NCBI GenBank assembly: GCA_030425185.1
Contig: JAUIAU010000032.1
Location: 1-35,492 of the forward strand
Source of the DNA: Alphaproteobacteria bacterium
GTDB taxonomy: Bacteria; Pseudomonadota; Alphaproteobacteria; Rhodobacterales; Rhodobacteraceae
Length of the DNA: 35,492 bases
Direction of reading: 5' to 3'
The first letter of the stretch is position 1. Every line of letters begins with the position of its first letter. Under the pieces are notes generated by a model, which was not told where the DNA came from, made no database searches, and saw only the letters and a program-made list of their open reading frames with translations. This document shows, piece after piece, positions 1-7,162 of this stretch. A program made the translations under genes and the position numbers.

Positions 1-114
1 ATGCGCCGCCACAAGGGCTCCATCGCCGCGGTGATGGAAGAGCTGTGCCTGCCGCGCCGGACGCTGAACGAGAAGATGGCGAAATACGGCCTGAGCCGCT
101 CCAACTACCTGTAG
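1..114 (+). CDS. C-terminal end of a sigma-54-dependent response regulator (DctD/NtrC type), cut by window edge
   Basis: Only the last 37 codons are inside the window, ending with TAG at 112-114. They form the Fis-type helix-turn-helix that closes NtrC/DctD-family activators: a first helix (GSIAAVMEEL) followed by the recognition helix LPRRTLNEKMAKYGL. The LPRRTLNEKM pattern is most like DctD, the regulator of C4-dicarboxylate uptake, but the phosphoreceiver and AAA+ domains that would settle this lie outside the window. The ATG at position 1 is an internal methionine, not a start. The gene converges on bpt with only 9 bases between the stop codons. Confidence 0.7.
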   Translation: MRRHKGSIAAVMEELCLPRRTLNEKMAKYGLSRSNYL

Positions 115-123
115 GGGCGGCGC

Positions 124-957
124 TCAGCGCGGGGTGCGGTAGTCGGGCAGGGTGATCCGGGCGACCTGTTCGGCGATCGGCTCGACCGACAGCGGGTGGC
201 GCTCGGAGGTGTGATCGGCCGGGTCGCCGAGATCGACCCAGCGGCCGCCCTTGAATATCTCGAGCGCCTTGAAGCTGGCCTTGTAGCCCATCTTCGGGCT
301 GCCCGGCACCCAGTAGCCGAGATAGACGTAGGGCAGGCCCGCCTCGCGGGCGATCTCGATATGGTCGAGGATGATGTAGGTGCCGAGCGACTGCCGCTCG
401 AGGTCCGGGTTGTAGAACGAGTAGACCATGCTCAGCCCGTCATCGAGCACGTCGGTCAGGCAGACCGCCGTCAGCGGGCGGCGCCGGGTGCCCGGTTCGG
501 GATCGGCGGAATACTCGATCAGGCGCGACCGCACCGGGGTTTCCTCGACCATCGCCGCGAACTCGAAGATGTCCATGTCCGCCATCCCGCCATCGGCATG
601 GCGCGAGTCGAGGTAGCGGCGGAACAGCGCGTATTGGTCCTCGGTCGCCCAGGGGCTGGTCGCCTCGCGCCGCAGCCCGGCGTTGCGCTTCAGCGTGCGG
701 CGCTGCGAGCGGCTGGGGGTGAAGTCGGCAACCCGGATGCGCGCCGACAGGCACGCGGCGCAATCGGCGCAGGAGGGGCGGTAGAGCACGTTCTGCGACC
801 GGCGGAAGCCCTGCTTGGACAGGGCGTCGTTCAGGATGCCCGCGGCATCGCCCTGCAGCGCGGTGAACAGCTTCCGCTCCAGCCGCCCTGCCAGATAGGG
901 GCAGGGCTGCGGCGCGGTTACATAGAACTGCGGCGCGATGGGAAGGGCGTGGCGCAT
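124..957 (-). CDS. bpt: Aspartate/glutamate leucyltransferase (bacterial arginyltransferase homologue)
   Basis: The 277-residue product matches the bacterial Ate1-like family, which transfers leucine from Leu-tRNA to N-terminal Asp or Glu of proteins so that ClpS/ClpAP can degrade them (N-degron pathway, cytoplasm). The N-terminal half has the family cysteines, C19 in QPCPYL and C63/C66/C69 in [11 protein letters not shown]. The C-terminal half has the conserved block [18 protein letters not shown]. The length is normal for the family. The ATG at 957 has a GGAG four bases upstream, and a plausible promoter lies at 982-1010. No ClpS or ClpA gene is in the window. Confidence 0.93.
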   Translation of the reverse strand: MRHALPIAPQFYVTAPQPCPYLAGRLERKLFTALQGDAAGILNDALSKQGFRRSQNVLYRPSCADCAACLSARIRVADFTPSRSQRRTLKRNAGLRREATSPWATEDQYALFRRYLDSRHADGGMADMDIFEFAAMVEETPVRSRLIEYSADPEPGTRRRPLTAVCLTDVLDDGLSMVYSFYNPDLERQSLGTYIILDHIEIAREAGLPYVYLGYWVPGSPKMGYKASFKALEIFKGGRWVDLGDPADHTSERHPLSVEPIAEQVARITLPDYRTPR

Positions 958-981
958 GGGGCTCCGGTCCGGTTTGGCGCG

Positions 982-1010
982 AGTCTAGCAACGCCGACGG
1001 CGCGCGCCAA
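982..1010 (-). promoter_or_regulatory. Putative promoter of bpt
   Basis: On the minus strand, TTGGCG (1010-1005) and TAGACT (987-982) are separated by exactly 17 bases. Each hexamer matches the sigma-70 consensus at four of six positions. The predicted start of transcription is near 975, leaving a short leader that contains the GGAG ribosome site of bpt. Inference from sequence only. Confidence 0.4.
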
Positions 1011-1025
1011 TCCGGATTTCGAGTC

Positions 1026-1487
1026 TCAGAAGGCGGCACGCCGGTTGAGCGCGGTACTGCCCATGACGTGATCGGTCAGGCCCTGGCCGCGGTCGGACAG
1101 CAGCATCAGCGCGATCGACACGAGTTGCAGCGGGAAGACGGCCGTCGAGACGAGAAAGCCCAGCGTGTGCAGCATCGCCTCGGACGCGTCGAAGCGGCGG
1201 CCCTCGCGGTTGCGGAACTCGATGGCCACGAAGCGCATCCCGGGCGTCGCCGAGCCTGCGGCGATGGTGATCCAGCGGTAGACGAAGCTGACGGCCAGAA
1301 CGAGGAGCGGCAGGTAGAAGAGTGCTGTGAACAGCGTCAGCGGCACGAGGACCGCGGTGATCAGGCCGACGAGCACGAGGTCGATGCCCCAGGCCACGAG
1401 GCGCTTGAACGGCACCCCGGCATAGAGGTCGGCATGGAACTGCGGGTCGGGCAGGGCGCTCATCGGCAGGGTCTCGCGGTATGTCAT
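1026..1487 (-). CDS. RDD family integral membrane protein
   Basis: A 153-residue protein with three hydrophobic segments (about residues 35-52, 55-75 and 108-130). It has the RDD signature: Arg and Asp in the first helix region (KRLVAWGID) and a C-terminal Asp motif (RGQGLTDHVMGSTALNR). RDD proteins are small inner-membrane proteins of mostly unknown transport function; some have been linked to ion exchange. The open frame continues upstream to 1586, but the extension is a proline-rich, unconserved-looking stretch. I chose the ATG at 1487 because a promoter-like element (1495-1523) places transcription start essentially at that codon. A later ATG (residue 9, MSALPDP) is also possible. No Shine-Dalgarno sequence is seen. 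Confidence 0.8.
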   Translation of the reverse strand: MTYRETLPMSALPDPQFHADLYAGVPFKRLVAWGIDLVLVGLITAVLVPLTLFTALFYLPLLVLAVSFVYRWITIAAGSATPGMRFVAIEFRNREGRRFDASEAMLHTLGFLVSTAVFPLQLVSIALMLLSDRGQGLTDHVMGSTALNRRAAF

Positions 1488-1494
1488 GGCTCTG

Positions 1495-1523
1495 GACCTA
1501 GGGATCGGAAGGGAGGCTTTGAA
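1495..1523 (-). promoter_or_regulatory. Putative promoter of the RDD gene, implying a leaderless mRNA
   Basis: TTCAAA (1523-1518) and TAGGTC (1500-1495) on the minus strand with a 17-base spacer. Seven bases after the -10 hexamer the next base but one is the A of the ATG at 1487, so transcription would begin at or one base before the start codon. There is no ribosome-binding site, which agrees with leaderless translation. Confidence 0.35.
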
Positions 1524-1603
1524 GGGGTCGAGGCCCGCGCGGGGCGGCGCGGACCTCGGGGGGACGGGTGCGGAGGGGGAGCACACCCGTCGGGGTCAGC
1601 CCG

Positions 1604-2053
1604 TTACTGGGCCTGCGGGGCGTCGGGCGCCTGCGGCGCGGCCGGGGCCGGGGTATTGGCGCGGGCGGACCGGGCACGGTCGTCCATGAACTGGTCGAAC
1701 TCGGTCTTGTCCTTGGCCTCGCGCAGGCGGTCGAGGAAGGCCTCGAAGGCGTCCTGCTCGTCCTGAAGACGCTTCAGGGTGTCGGCCTTGTAGGCGTCGA
1801 AGGCGGTATTGCCCGAGGACCGGAACGCCCCGTGATGACGGGCGTGGTGGCGGCTGCGGGAACAGTTTCCGTTGAACATGCGTTTGCTCCAGATCATGTA
1901 GGCGAGGAGGGCGAGGCCGATCGGCCAGAACAGGATGAAGCCGAGGACCATCGCGGCGATCCATGCGCCCTTGCCCTTGGCGTCGAGCCAGGCCTCGGCG
2001 CGGGTCAGCCAGCCGGTGACAGCGGGCAGCGGGGCTTGGGTGGCGGTGTTCAT
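1604..2053 (-). CDS. DUF2852 domain-containing membrane protein
   Basis: The 149-residue product has one strong membrane segment (GAWIAAMVLGFILFWPIGLA, about residues 28-50). A basic stretch rich in Ser/His/Arg follows, then a charged helical, probably coiled-coil region (about residues 84-127), and an Ala/Pro-rich tail. This layout is that of the DUF2852 family of alphaproteobacteria, whose function is unknown. The start has an excellent ribosome site (AAGGAG, 9 bases upstream). The upstream gap carries a striking split inverted repeat (2072-2112). It is co-directional with the ybaK-like gene, 146 bases downstream of it. Confidence 0.85.
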   Translation of the reverse strand: MNTATQAPLPAVTGWLTRAEAWLDAKGKGAWIAAMVLGFILFWPIGLALLAYMIWSKRMFNGNCSRSRHHARHHGAFRSSGNTAFDAYKADTLKRLQDEQDAFEAFLDRLREAKDKTEFDQFMDDRARSARANTPAPAAPQAPDAPQAQ

Positions 2054-2071
2054 CTCAGGGTCTCCTTCGGT

Positions 2072-2112
2072 TGTGATGTGTTCGGGTGAATGTTTATCCG
2101 TTTCACATCACA
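2072..2112. promoter_or_regulatory. Split perfect inverted repeat upstream of the DUF2852 gene
   Basis: TGTGATGTG at 2072-2080 and its exact reverse complement CACATCACA at 2104-2112, separated by 23 bases. The half-site centres are 32 bp apart, about three helical turns, so a regulator could contact both on one DNA face. The element sits 19 bases before the start codon of the DUF2852 gene, so it could alternatively fold as a 9-bp hairpin in the leader. The ribosome site is not inside either arm. Confidence 0.4.
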
Positions 2113-2199
2113 GCAGATGGGATACCCTCCGTTTGCCCGCAAGGGTCGATGTTAATCTTTTTCACTTAAAGCGAGTCGAACTGGCTTAACCCGCTGGAC

Positions 2200-2673
2200 T
2201 CAAACGGAAACAAATTCTGCGAGCGGGGCGTCGACCGCCGCGAACAGCGGTCCCGGCGCACAGGAGAAGATGTGCCGGGGGGTGCCGGCCGCGGCCCAGA
2301 CCACGTCGAAAGCCATCAGTCGCGGGTCGGCAAAGACGCGCGGCGGGCTCAGGTGCCCCAGCGGGGCCACGCCGCCGATGGCAAAGCCGGTGCGCGCGCG
2401 GACGAAGGCGGCATCGGCCCGGTCGAGGCCCTCGCCCGCGACCGCGCAGGCGCGCTCCGGATCGACCTGGTTGCCGCCCGCCGTCAGGAACAGGATCGCG
2501 GCGTCGCTGTCGTGGCCGCGGAAGATGATCGACTTCACGATCTGGTCGAGCGCGCACCCGGCCTCGGCCGCCGCCTGTTCGGCGGTGCGGGTCTCGCCGG
2601 GCATTTCCAGCACGCGGGCGTCGAGGCCCAGGTCTGCGAGGGCCGTCTCGACCCGCTTCAGGCTCTTGCTCAT
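2200..2673 (-). CDS. YbaK/EbsC family aminoacyl-tRNA editing protein
   Basis: A 157-residue single-domain protein of the YbaK/ProX/EbsC family. These are free-standing deacylases that hydrolyse mischarged tRNAs such as Cys-tRNA(Pro) or Ala-tRNA(Pro). Supporting blocks are the central Lys motif IVKSIIFRG, the strand AILFLTAGGNQVD, and the glycine loop FAIGGVAPLGH. The C-terminal part (ADPRLMAFDVVWAAAGTPRHIF) is also typical. The start is the ATG at 2673; a longer open frame upstream is a shadow of the opposite-strand glnE. The exact tRNA substrate cannot be read from sequence. The gene is divergent from glnE with 96 bases between. Confidence 0.87.
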   Translation of the reverse strand: MSKSLKRVETALADLGLDARVLEMPGETRTAEQAAAEAGCALDQIVKSIIFRGHDSDAAILFLTAGGNQVDPERACAVAGEGLDRADAAFVRARTGFAIGGVAPLGHLSPPRVFADPRLMAFDVVWAAAGTPRHIFSCAPGPLFAAVDAPLAEFVSV

Positions 2674-2734
2674 CGCGCGTCTCCTCTCCTGTCCGGCAGG
2701 TCGTATCCGGCGGGGAAACCGGTCGCAAGCTGCC

Positions 2735-2763
2735 TTGACGCTGTCCCGCGATCCGCCCACCGT
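2735..2763 (+). promoter_or_regulatory. Putative glnE promoter, implying a leaderless mRNA
   Basis: TTGACG at 2735-2740 matches the -35 consensus at five of six positions. A 17-base spacer leads to a poor -10 (CACCGT, 2758-2763). The predicted transcription start falls on 2770, the A of the glnE ATG, and no Shine-Dalgarno sequence precedes that codon. The weak -10 makes this tentative, although weak -10 elements are common in this group. Confidence 0.3.
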
Positions 2764-2769
2764 CCGGCC

Positions 2770-5574
2770 ATGACCACCGATGCCGCCCCCCTCTCTGCCC
2801 GGATCACCCGCACGCCCGTCGCCTTCGAGCCCGGGCGCGGGGACGATGCCCTGTCCGCCCTGTCCGGACTGAGCGGGCCCGTGCGCGACCTCGTCCACGG
2901 CATGGCGGGCTCGTCGCCCTACCTGAATGGCCTCGCCCGGCGCGAGGCCGCGTGGCTGGAGGCGGTGCTCGCCAGCCCCCCGGAGGACACGTTCTCGGCG
3001 CTGCTCGATGGCGTGCGCGCCCTGCCGCGCGAGGGGCAGGCGGACGGGTTCCGGCAGGGCAAGCGCCGTCTCGCACTGCTGACCGCGCTTTGTGATCTCG
3101 GCGGGGTGTGGACGCTGGAGCAGGTGACCGGCGCGCTGACCGACTATGCCGACGCGACGCTCGACGCCGGTCTGTCCGCGCTGGTCGAGGCGGAAGCGGC
3201 GCGCGGCAAGCTGCCGGGCCTGACCGCCGAAACCTGCGCCGGGGCGGGCGGCATGGTCGTGCTGGCGATGGGCAAGATGGGCGCGCATGAGCTCAACTAC
3301 TCCTCCGACATCGACGTGATCTGCCTCTTCGACCAGGACCGGTTTGACCGCGCCGACTTCGGCGAGGCGCGCGCCGGGTTCATCCGGATCACCCGACGGC
3401 TGATGGGGTTGATGTCGGACCTGACCGGCGAGGGCTACGTGTTCCGCACCGACCTGCGGCTGCGTCCCGATCCCTCGGTCACGCCGGTCTGTATCCCGAT
3501 GGAGGCGGCGGAGCGCTATTACGAGAGCATCGGGCGCGGCTGGGAGCGGGCGGCGCATATCAAGGCGCGGCCCGCGGCGGGCGATCTGGCGGCGGGCGCG
3601 GCCTATCTCGACCGGCTGGCCCCGTTCGTGTGGCGCAAGCACCTCGATTTCGTCGCGGTCCGCGAGAGCGAGGAGATGCGCACCCGCATCCGCACCCACA
3701 AGGGCCTGACCGGGCCCCTGCGGCTGGAAGGCCATGACATGAAGCTGGGCGCGGGCGGCATCCGCGAGATCGAGTTCTTCACCCAGACCTACCAGATGAT
3801 CTCGGGCGGCCGCGACCCGAGCCTGCGGGAACGCGGCACGGTCCCGGCGCTGGCGGCGCTGGCCCGCGCTGGCTGGGTCGAGCCGGAGACCGCCGCGTCC
3901 CTGACCCGGCTCTACCGCCACCACCGGAGGGTCGAGCATGCGGTGCAGATGGTGCAGGACGCCCAGACCCACGCGCTGCCGCGCGATCCGGACGGGCTGC
4001 GCCGGATCGGCTGCCTGCTGGGCGAGGGGGATCCCGCGCGGTTCCGGGCCGGGCTGGAGGCCGCGCTGCGCGAGACCGCCGCGCTGACCGAGCCGTTCTT
4101 CCGCCCGCCCGAGACCGAGCCGGTGCCCGCCCCGACGCGGCTCGATGCCGAGGCCGAGGCGATCACCGAGCGCTGGCGCAGCTACCCGGCGCTGCGCTCC
4201 GAGCGGGCACTGTCCAGCTTCCGGCGGCTCAGGCCCGAGATCCTGTCGCGCCTCGACCGCGCCGCCGATCCGCACGACGCGTTGTTGCAGTTCGACGGAT
4301 TCCTCTCGGGCCTGCCGGCGGGCGCGCAGCTCTTCGCGCTGTTCGAGGCCAACCCACAGCTGGTGGACCTGATCGTGGACATCTGCGCCACCGCCCCGGC
4401 GCTGGCGCGGTACCTCGCGCGCAACGCGGGTGTGCTCGACGCGGTGATCGGCGGGCCGTTCTTCGCGCCATGGCCGGGGGCTGCGGCCCTGATGGACGAG
4501 CTTGCAGCCCTGCTGGCGCGCCAGAAGGACTATGAAAAACAACTGGATGCAGCGCGACGCTGGCAGAAGGAATGGCATTTCAGGATCGGTGTGCATCACC
4601 TGCGCGGGCTGATTGGCGCCGAGGATGCCGCCGCGCAATACGCCGATCTCGCCGAGGCGGTGCTGGGCGCGTTGACGCCCTGCGTGACCGCCGACCTAGC
4701 CACCCGTCACGGGCCGCCGCCGGGGCGCGGGGCGGTGGTGGTCGGGATGGGCTCGCTCGGGGCGCGGCGGCTGTCCGCGCGCTCGGACCTCGACCTGATC
4801 GTAATCTACGACGCGGAAGGGGCCGCGCAGTCGGACGGGCCGCGCCCGCTGGCCCCGGCGCAATACTTCGCGCGCTGGACCAAGGCGCTGGTCACCGCGC
4901 TGTCGGCGCAACTGCCCGAGGGCGTGCTCTACGAGGTGGACATGCGCCTGCGGCCGTCCGGGCGGCAGGGCCCGGTCGCGGTGTCGCTGGGCGCCTTCAC
5001 CAGCTACCAGCGCGAGGAGGCCTGGACGTGGGAGCATCTCGCCCTGACCCGGGCACGGGGGCTCGGCGGCGACGCGGGCCTGCTGGCGGACGTGGCCGAG
5101 GTGCGCCGGGACGTGCTGGCACGCGACAAGGACCGCACCCGGCTGGTGACCGACACCGCCGACATGCGCGCCCGGCTGGCCGAGGCGAAGCCGGGCACCG
5201 GGCTCTGGGATGCCAAGGCGGGGCCCGGCCGGATGACAGAGATCGAACTTCTTGGGCAGCTCGCGGCGCTGCTGACGGGGCGCGACGTGACCGATCCGGC
5301 CGCGCAACTGGCCTGCCTGCCGGAGAGCGGCCTCGCCCCGCCGGAGGCGGCCGACCGCCTGATCCGGCACCACGCAAGGCTGACGGCGCTGCTGCAGACC
5401 GCGCGGCTGCTGACGGAAAAGCCGCTGGTGCCCGAGGACCTCGGTCAGGGCGGTTGCGCGATGCTCCTGCGCGAGACCGCCGAGCCTGAGCTGTCGGTCC
5501 TGAGCGCCCACCTGGCCGAGGACAGCGCGGAGGCCGCGCGGATCGTCGAACTGGCCCTGAAATCAGACCCTTGA
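2770..5574 (+). CDS. glnE: Bifunctional glutamine synthetase adenylyltransferase/deadenylase
   Basis: A 934-residue cytoplasmic enzyme that adenylylates glutamine synthetase (shut-off) and removes the AMP again in response to PII and glutamine. Two nucleotidyltransferase domains are visible. The N-terminal one has GKMGAHELNYSSDIDVICLFD-type residues at about 168-188 (G, S, D-x-D), and the C-terminal one starts GSLGARRLSARSDLDL at about 661. Helical linkers follow each. The open frame runs upstream to 2272, but that part is the shadow of ybaK; MTTDAAPL at 2770 fits family N-termini. No ribosome site is present (see the promoter entry). A 95-codon gene follows 15 bases after the stop. No glnB or glnA is in the window. 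Confidence 0.95.
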   Translation: MTTDAAPLSARITRTPVAFEPGRGDDALSALSGLSGPVRDLVHGMAGSSPYLNGLARREAAWLEAVLASPPEDTFSALLDGVRALPREGQADGFRQGKRRLALLTALCDLGGVWTLEQVTGALTDYADATLDAGLSALVEAEAARGKLPGLTAETCAGAGGMVVLAMGKMGAHELNYSSDIDVICLFDQDRFDRADFGEARAGFIRITRRLMGLMSDLTGEGYVFRTDLRLRPDPSVTPVCIPMEAAERYYESIGRGWERAAHIKARPAAGDLAAGAAYLDRLAPFVWRKHLDFVAVRESEEMRTRIRTHKGLTGPLRLEGHDMKLGAGGIREIEFFTQTYQMISGGRDPSLRERGTVPALAALARAGWVEPETAASLTRLYRHHRRVEHAVQMVQDAQTHALPRDPDGLRRIGCLLGEGDPARFRAGLEAALRETAALTEPFFRPPETEPVPAPTRLDAEAEAITERWRSYPALRSERALSSFRRLRPEILSRLDRAADPHDALLQFDGFLSGLPAGAQLFALFEANPQLVDLIVDICATAPALARYLARNAGVLDAVIGGPFFAPWPGAAALMDELAALLARQKDYEKQLDAARRWQKEWHFRIGVHHLRGLIGAEDAAAQYADLAEAVLGALTPCVTADLATRHGPPPGRGAVVVGMGSLGARRLSARSDLDLIVIYDAEGAAQSDGPRPLAPAQYFARWTKALVTALSAQLPEGVLYEVDMRLRPSGRQGPVAVSLGAFTSYQREEAWTWEHLALTRARGLGGDAGLLADVAEVRRDVLARDKDRTRLVTDTADMRARLAEAKPGTGLWDAKAGPGRMTEIELLGQLAALLTGRDVTDPAAQLACLPESGLAPPEAADRLIRHHARLTALLQTARLLTEKPLVPEDLGQGGCAMLLRETAEPELSVLSAHLAEDSAEAARIVELALKSDP

Positions 5575-5589
5575 AGGGGGACATGCAGA

Positions 5590-5877
5590 ATGACCACGAA
5601 CATGGATTTGAAAGCGATCGACCCCCGCAACCTGATGGCCGAGGCCTATCGCATCGAGGGGATCACGATCTGGGACTGCCGGTCGATCTTCTTCGACTGG
5701 GCGCTGGGACTGAAGCCCGGGGTTGAGCCGCGCGCTGCGATTGCCGCCTTGCTGGACCACTACGGCGCGGCGCAGCCCGACCATCCGATGACCGAGGTGC
5801 TGCGCGCCGGGCTCGAGGCGCCGCCGGACCTGAAGCGCCGGGGCGGGCGCGCGGCGCGCGTTCCGCCGCAGGGCTGA
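5590..5877 (+). CDS. Small conserved-looking hypothetical protein downstream of glnE
   Basis: A 95-residue soluble protein, function not recognised. It has a clear acidic/hydrophobic core (residues 10-75, with IWDCRSIFFDWALGL) and ends in a basic tail (PPDLKRRGGRAARVPPQG). No signal peptide or membrane segment is seen. The start has a G-run (5575-5580) about 10 bases upstream as a ribosome site. The 15-base gap after the glnE stop suggests co-transcription, so a link to nitrogen control is possible but not shown. Confidence 0.72.
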   Translation: MTTNMDLKAIDPRNLMAEAYRIEGITIWDCRSIFFDWALGLKPGVEPRAAIAALLDHYGAAQPDHPMTEVLRAGLEAPPDLKRRGGRAARVPPQG

Positions 5878-5885
5878 GCCGAAAC

Positions 5886-5914
5886 TTGCCGCCCGGCCAC
5901 CCCGCGCCCATATC
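5886..5914 (+). promoter_or_regulatory. Putative promoter of the M48 protease gene, implying a leaderless mRNA
   Basis: TTGCCG (5886-5891) and CATATC (5909-5914) with a 17-base spacer. Counting seven bases on from the -10 gives 5921, exactly the A of the start codon. No Shine-Dalgarno-like sequence is present before the ATG. Confidence 0.35.
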
Positions 5915-5920
5915 CTGCCC

Positions 5921-6622
5921 ATGCTGAAGCTGTCCCCCCTTCTCCTGGCCGTGCTCTACGCGCTCGGGATGTATTTCTTCTCGTCCTGGCGGACGCGGAA
6001 GACCCTCGATGCCAATTCGACCGAACTGGCCGATCCGGGCCTGAAAGCGGTGACCGACAAGCTGGCGCGGGCGCTCGACCTGCCGCGCATCAAGGTGCAT
6101 GTCTACGAGGTCGAGCCGGTCAACGGCCTCGCCGCGCCGGACGGGCGCATCTTCCTGACGCGCGGTTTCCTGAAGAAATACAAGGCGGGCGAGGTCAGCG
6201 CCGAGGAATTGTCGAGCGTCATCGCGCATGAGCTGGGTCACGTCGCGCTGGGGCACACCAAGCGGCGGATGATCGACTTTTCCGGCCAGAACGCGATCCG
6301 CGTCGCGCTGGCGATGGTGCTGGGCCGCTTCCTGCCCGGGGTCGGGGTCTGGATTGCCAACGCGCTGACCCACCTGCTGGCCGCGCGCCTGTCGCGGCAG
6401 GACGAGTACGAGGCCGACGCCTATGCCAGCGCGCTGCTGGTCAAGGCCGGGATCGGCACCGGGCCGCAGAAGAGCCTGTTCCGCAAGCTGGAAGGGCTGA
6501 CCGGCATGGGCGGGGCCGGGGGGCCGGCCTGGCTGATGTCGCATCCCAAGACGGCCGAGCGGATTGCCGCGATCGAGGCGCGCGAGGCCCGCTGGGACGT
6601 GCCGCGCCTGCCGAAAGACTGA
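5921..6622 (+). CDS. M48 family membrane-associated metalloprotease
   Basis: A 233-residue protein related to HtpX/Ste24 zinc proteases. An N-terminal hydrophobic segment (residues 2-19) serves as membrane anchor or uncleaved signal. The zinc site HELGH is at residues 103-107, and the downstream glutamate ligand is in the DEYEADAYA block near residue 160. The substrate-cleft motif NGLAAPDGRIFLTRG lies just before HELGH. The protein lacks the four-helix architecture of full HtpX and is closer to small M48 proteins probably acting in envelope quality control. It converges with the PIN gene, the two stop codons being only three bases apart within a TGAGTCTCA palindrome. Confidence 0.88.
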   Translation: MLKLSPLLLAVLYALGMYFFSSWRTRKTLDANSTELADPGLKAVTDKLARALDLPRIKVHVYEVEPVNGLAAPDGRIFLTRGFLKKYKAGEVSAEELSSVIAHELGHVALGHTKRRMIDFSGQNAIRVALAMVLGRFLPGVGVWIANALTHLLAARLSRQDEYEADAYASALLVKAGIGTGPQKSLFRKLEGLTGMGGAGGPAWLMSHPKTAERIAAIEAREARWDVPRLPKD

Positions 6623-6625
6623 GTC

Positions 6626-7162
6626 TCAATCGCCTGAAAACAGGAACTTTCCGAGCCGGGGCAGGTGCGCCGCCTTGGCCAGCGTGCGCGGGCTGCGGCC
6701 GGTGTGCGCAACGGCCTCGGCGAACCTTGCGCGTAAGGTTGCTGCCAGCGCCGCGTCCTCGGCCGCCTCGCGCAGCACTCCGTCCGGGTGGCGCCGGATC
6801 AGCCCGTGCGCGCCTATCACCCGCAGCGGGAAGTCGCGTTCGTTGAAGGTCACCAGCGCCTCGGCCCGCCCGGTGATCGCGGCCGCCAGCACGTGCCGGT
6901 CGCCGGGATCGGGCAGGTGCAGCGTCTCGGCCAGGTCCGGGGGCGGCGTGACGCAGGCCTGCGGATAGGCCGCCGTCATGGCGGCGATCTCGTGCTCGGC
7001 GGACAGGGTCTGGAACGGCCCGATCCGCGCGGCGGCATGGCGCCATTCGTCCAGCACGCCGGGCGACCACAGCGGGTCCAGCGCCCCGGCCTGCGCGGCG
7101 TCCAGCAGCAGGCCGCGCGTCAGAGTCGGGACCAGCACGCAGGCGTCGAGGAAGGACCTCAT
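6626..7162 (-). CDS. PIN-domain protein (RSP_2648-like), putative RNase
   Basis: The 178-residue protein is a PIN-fold nuclease candidate. All four acidic positions of the metal site are visible: D6 (SFLDACVL), E39 (VLDEWRH), D88 (DPGDRHVLAAAI) and D110 (FNERDF). After the PIN core (about 130 residues) there is a basic helical C-terminal extension ending KAAHLPRLGKFLFSGD. No antitoxin-like gene is adjacent, so a VapC toxin role is unlikely. Its start overlaps the stop of the upstream RNA methyltransferase by four bases (ATGA), indicating translational coupling. I recall the pair as a conserved unit in Rhodobacteraceae. The RNA substrate is unknown. Confidence 0.85.
   Translation of the reverse strand: MRSFLDACVLVPTLTRGLLLDAAQAGALDPLWSPGVLDEWRHAAARIGPFQTLSAEHEIAAMTAAYPQACVTPPPDLAETLHLPDPGDRHVLAAAITGRAEALVTFNERDFPLRVIGAHGLIRRHPDGVLREAAEDAALAATLRARFAEAVAHTGRSPRTLAKAAHLPRLGKFLFSGD

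Noticed and set aside
1-114. ATG at position 1 as the start of a complete 37-codon gene
   Set aside because: The peptide is only the C-terminal helix-turn-helix of NtrC/DctD proteins, so the gene begins outside the window.
6620-6628. TGAGTCTCA palindrome joining the M48 and PIN stop codons
   Set aside because: It is too short to fold as a stable hairpin and follows simply from two opposing TGA codons lying close together.
6626-7162. PIN gene as the toxin of a VapBC toxin-antitoxin system
   Set aside because: The overlapping upstream partner is a 401-residue RNA methyltransferase, and no small DNA-binding antitoxin gene is adjacent.
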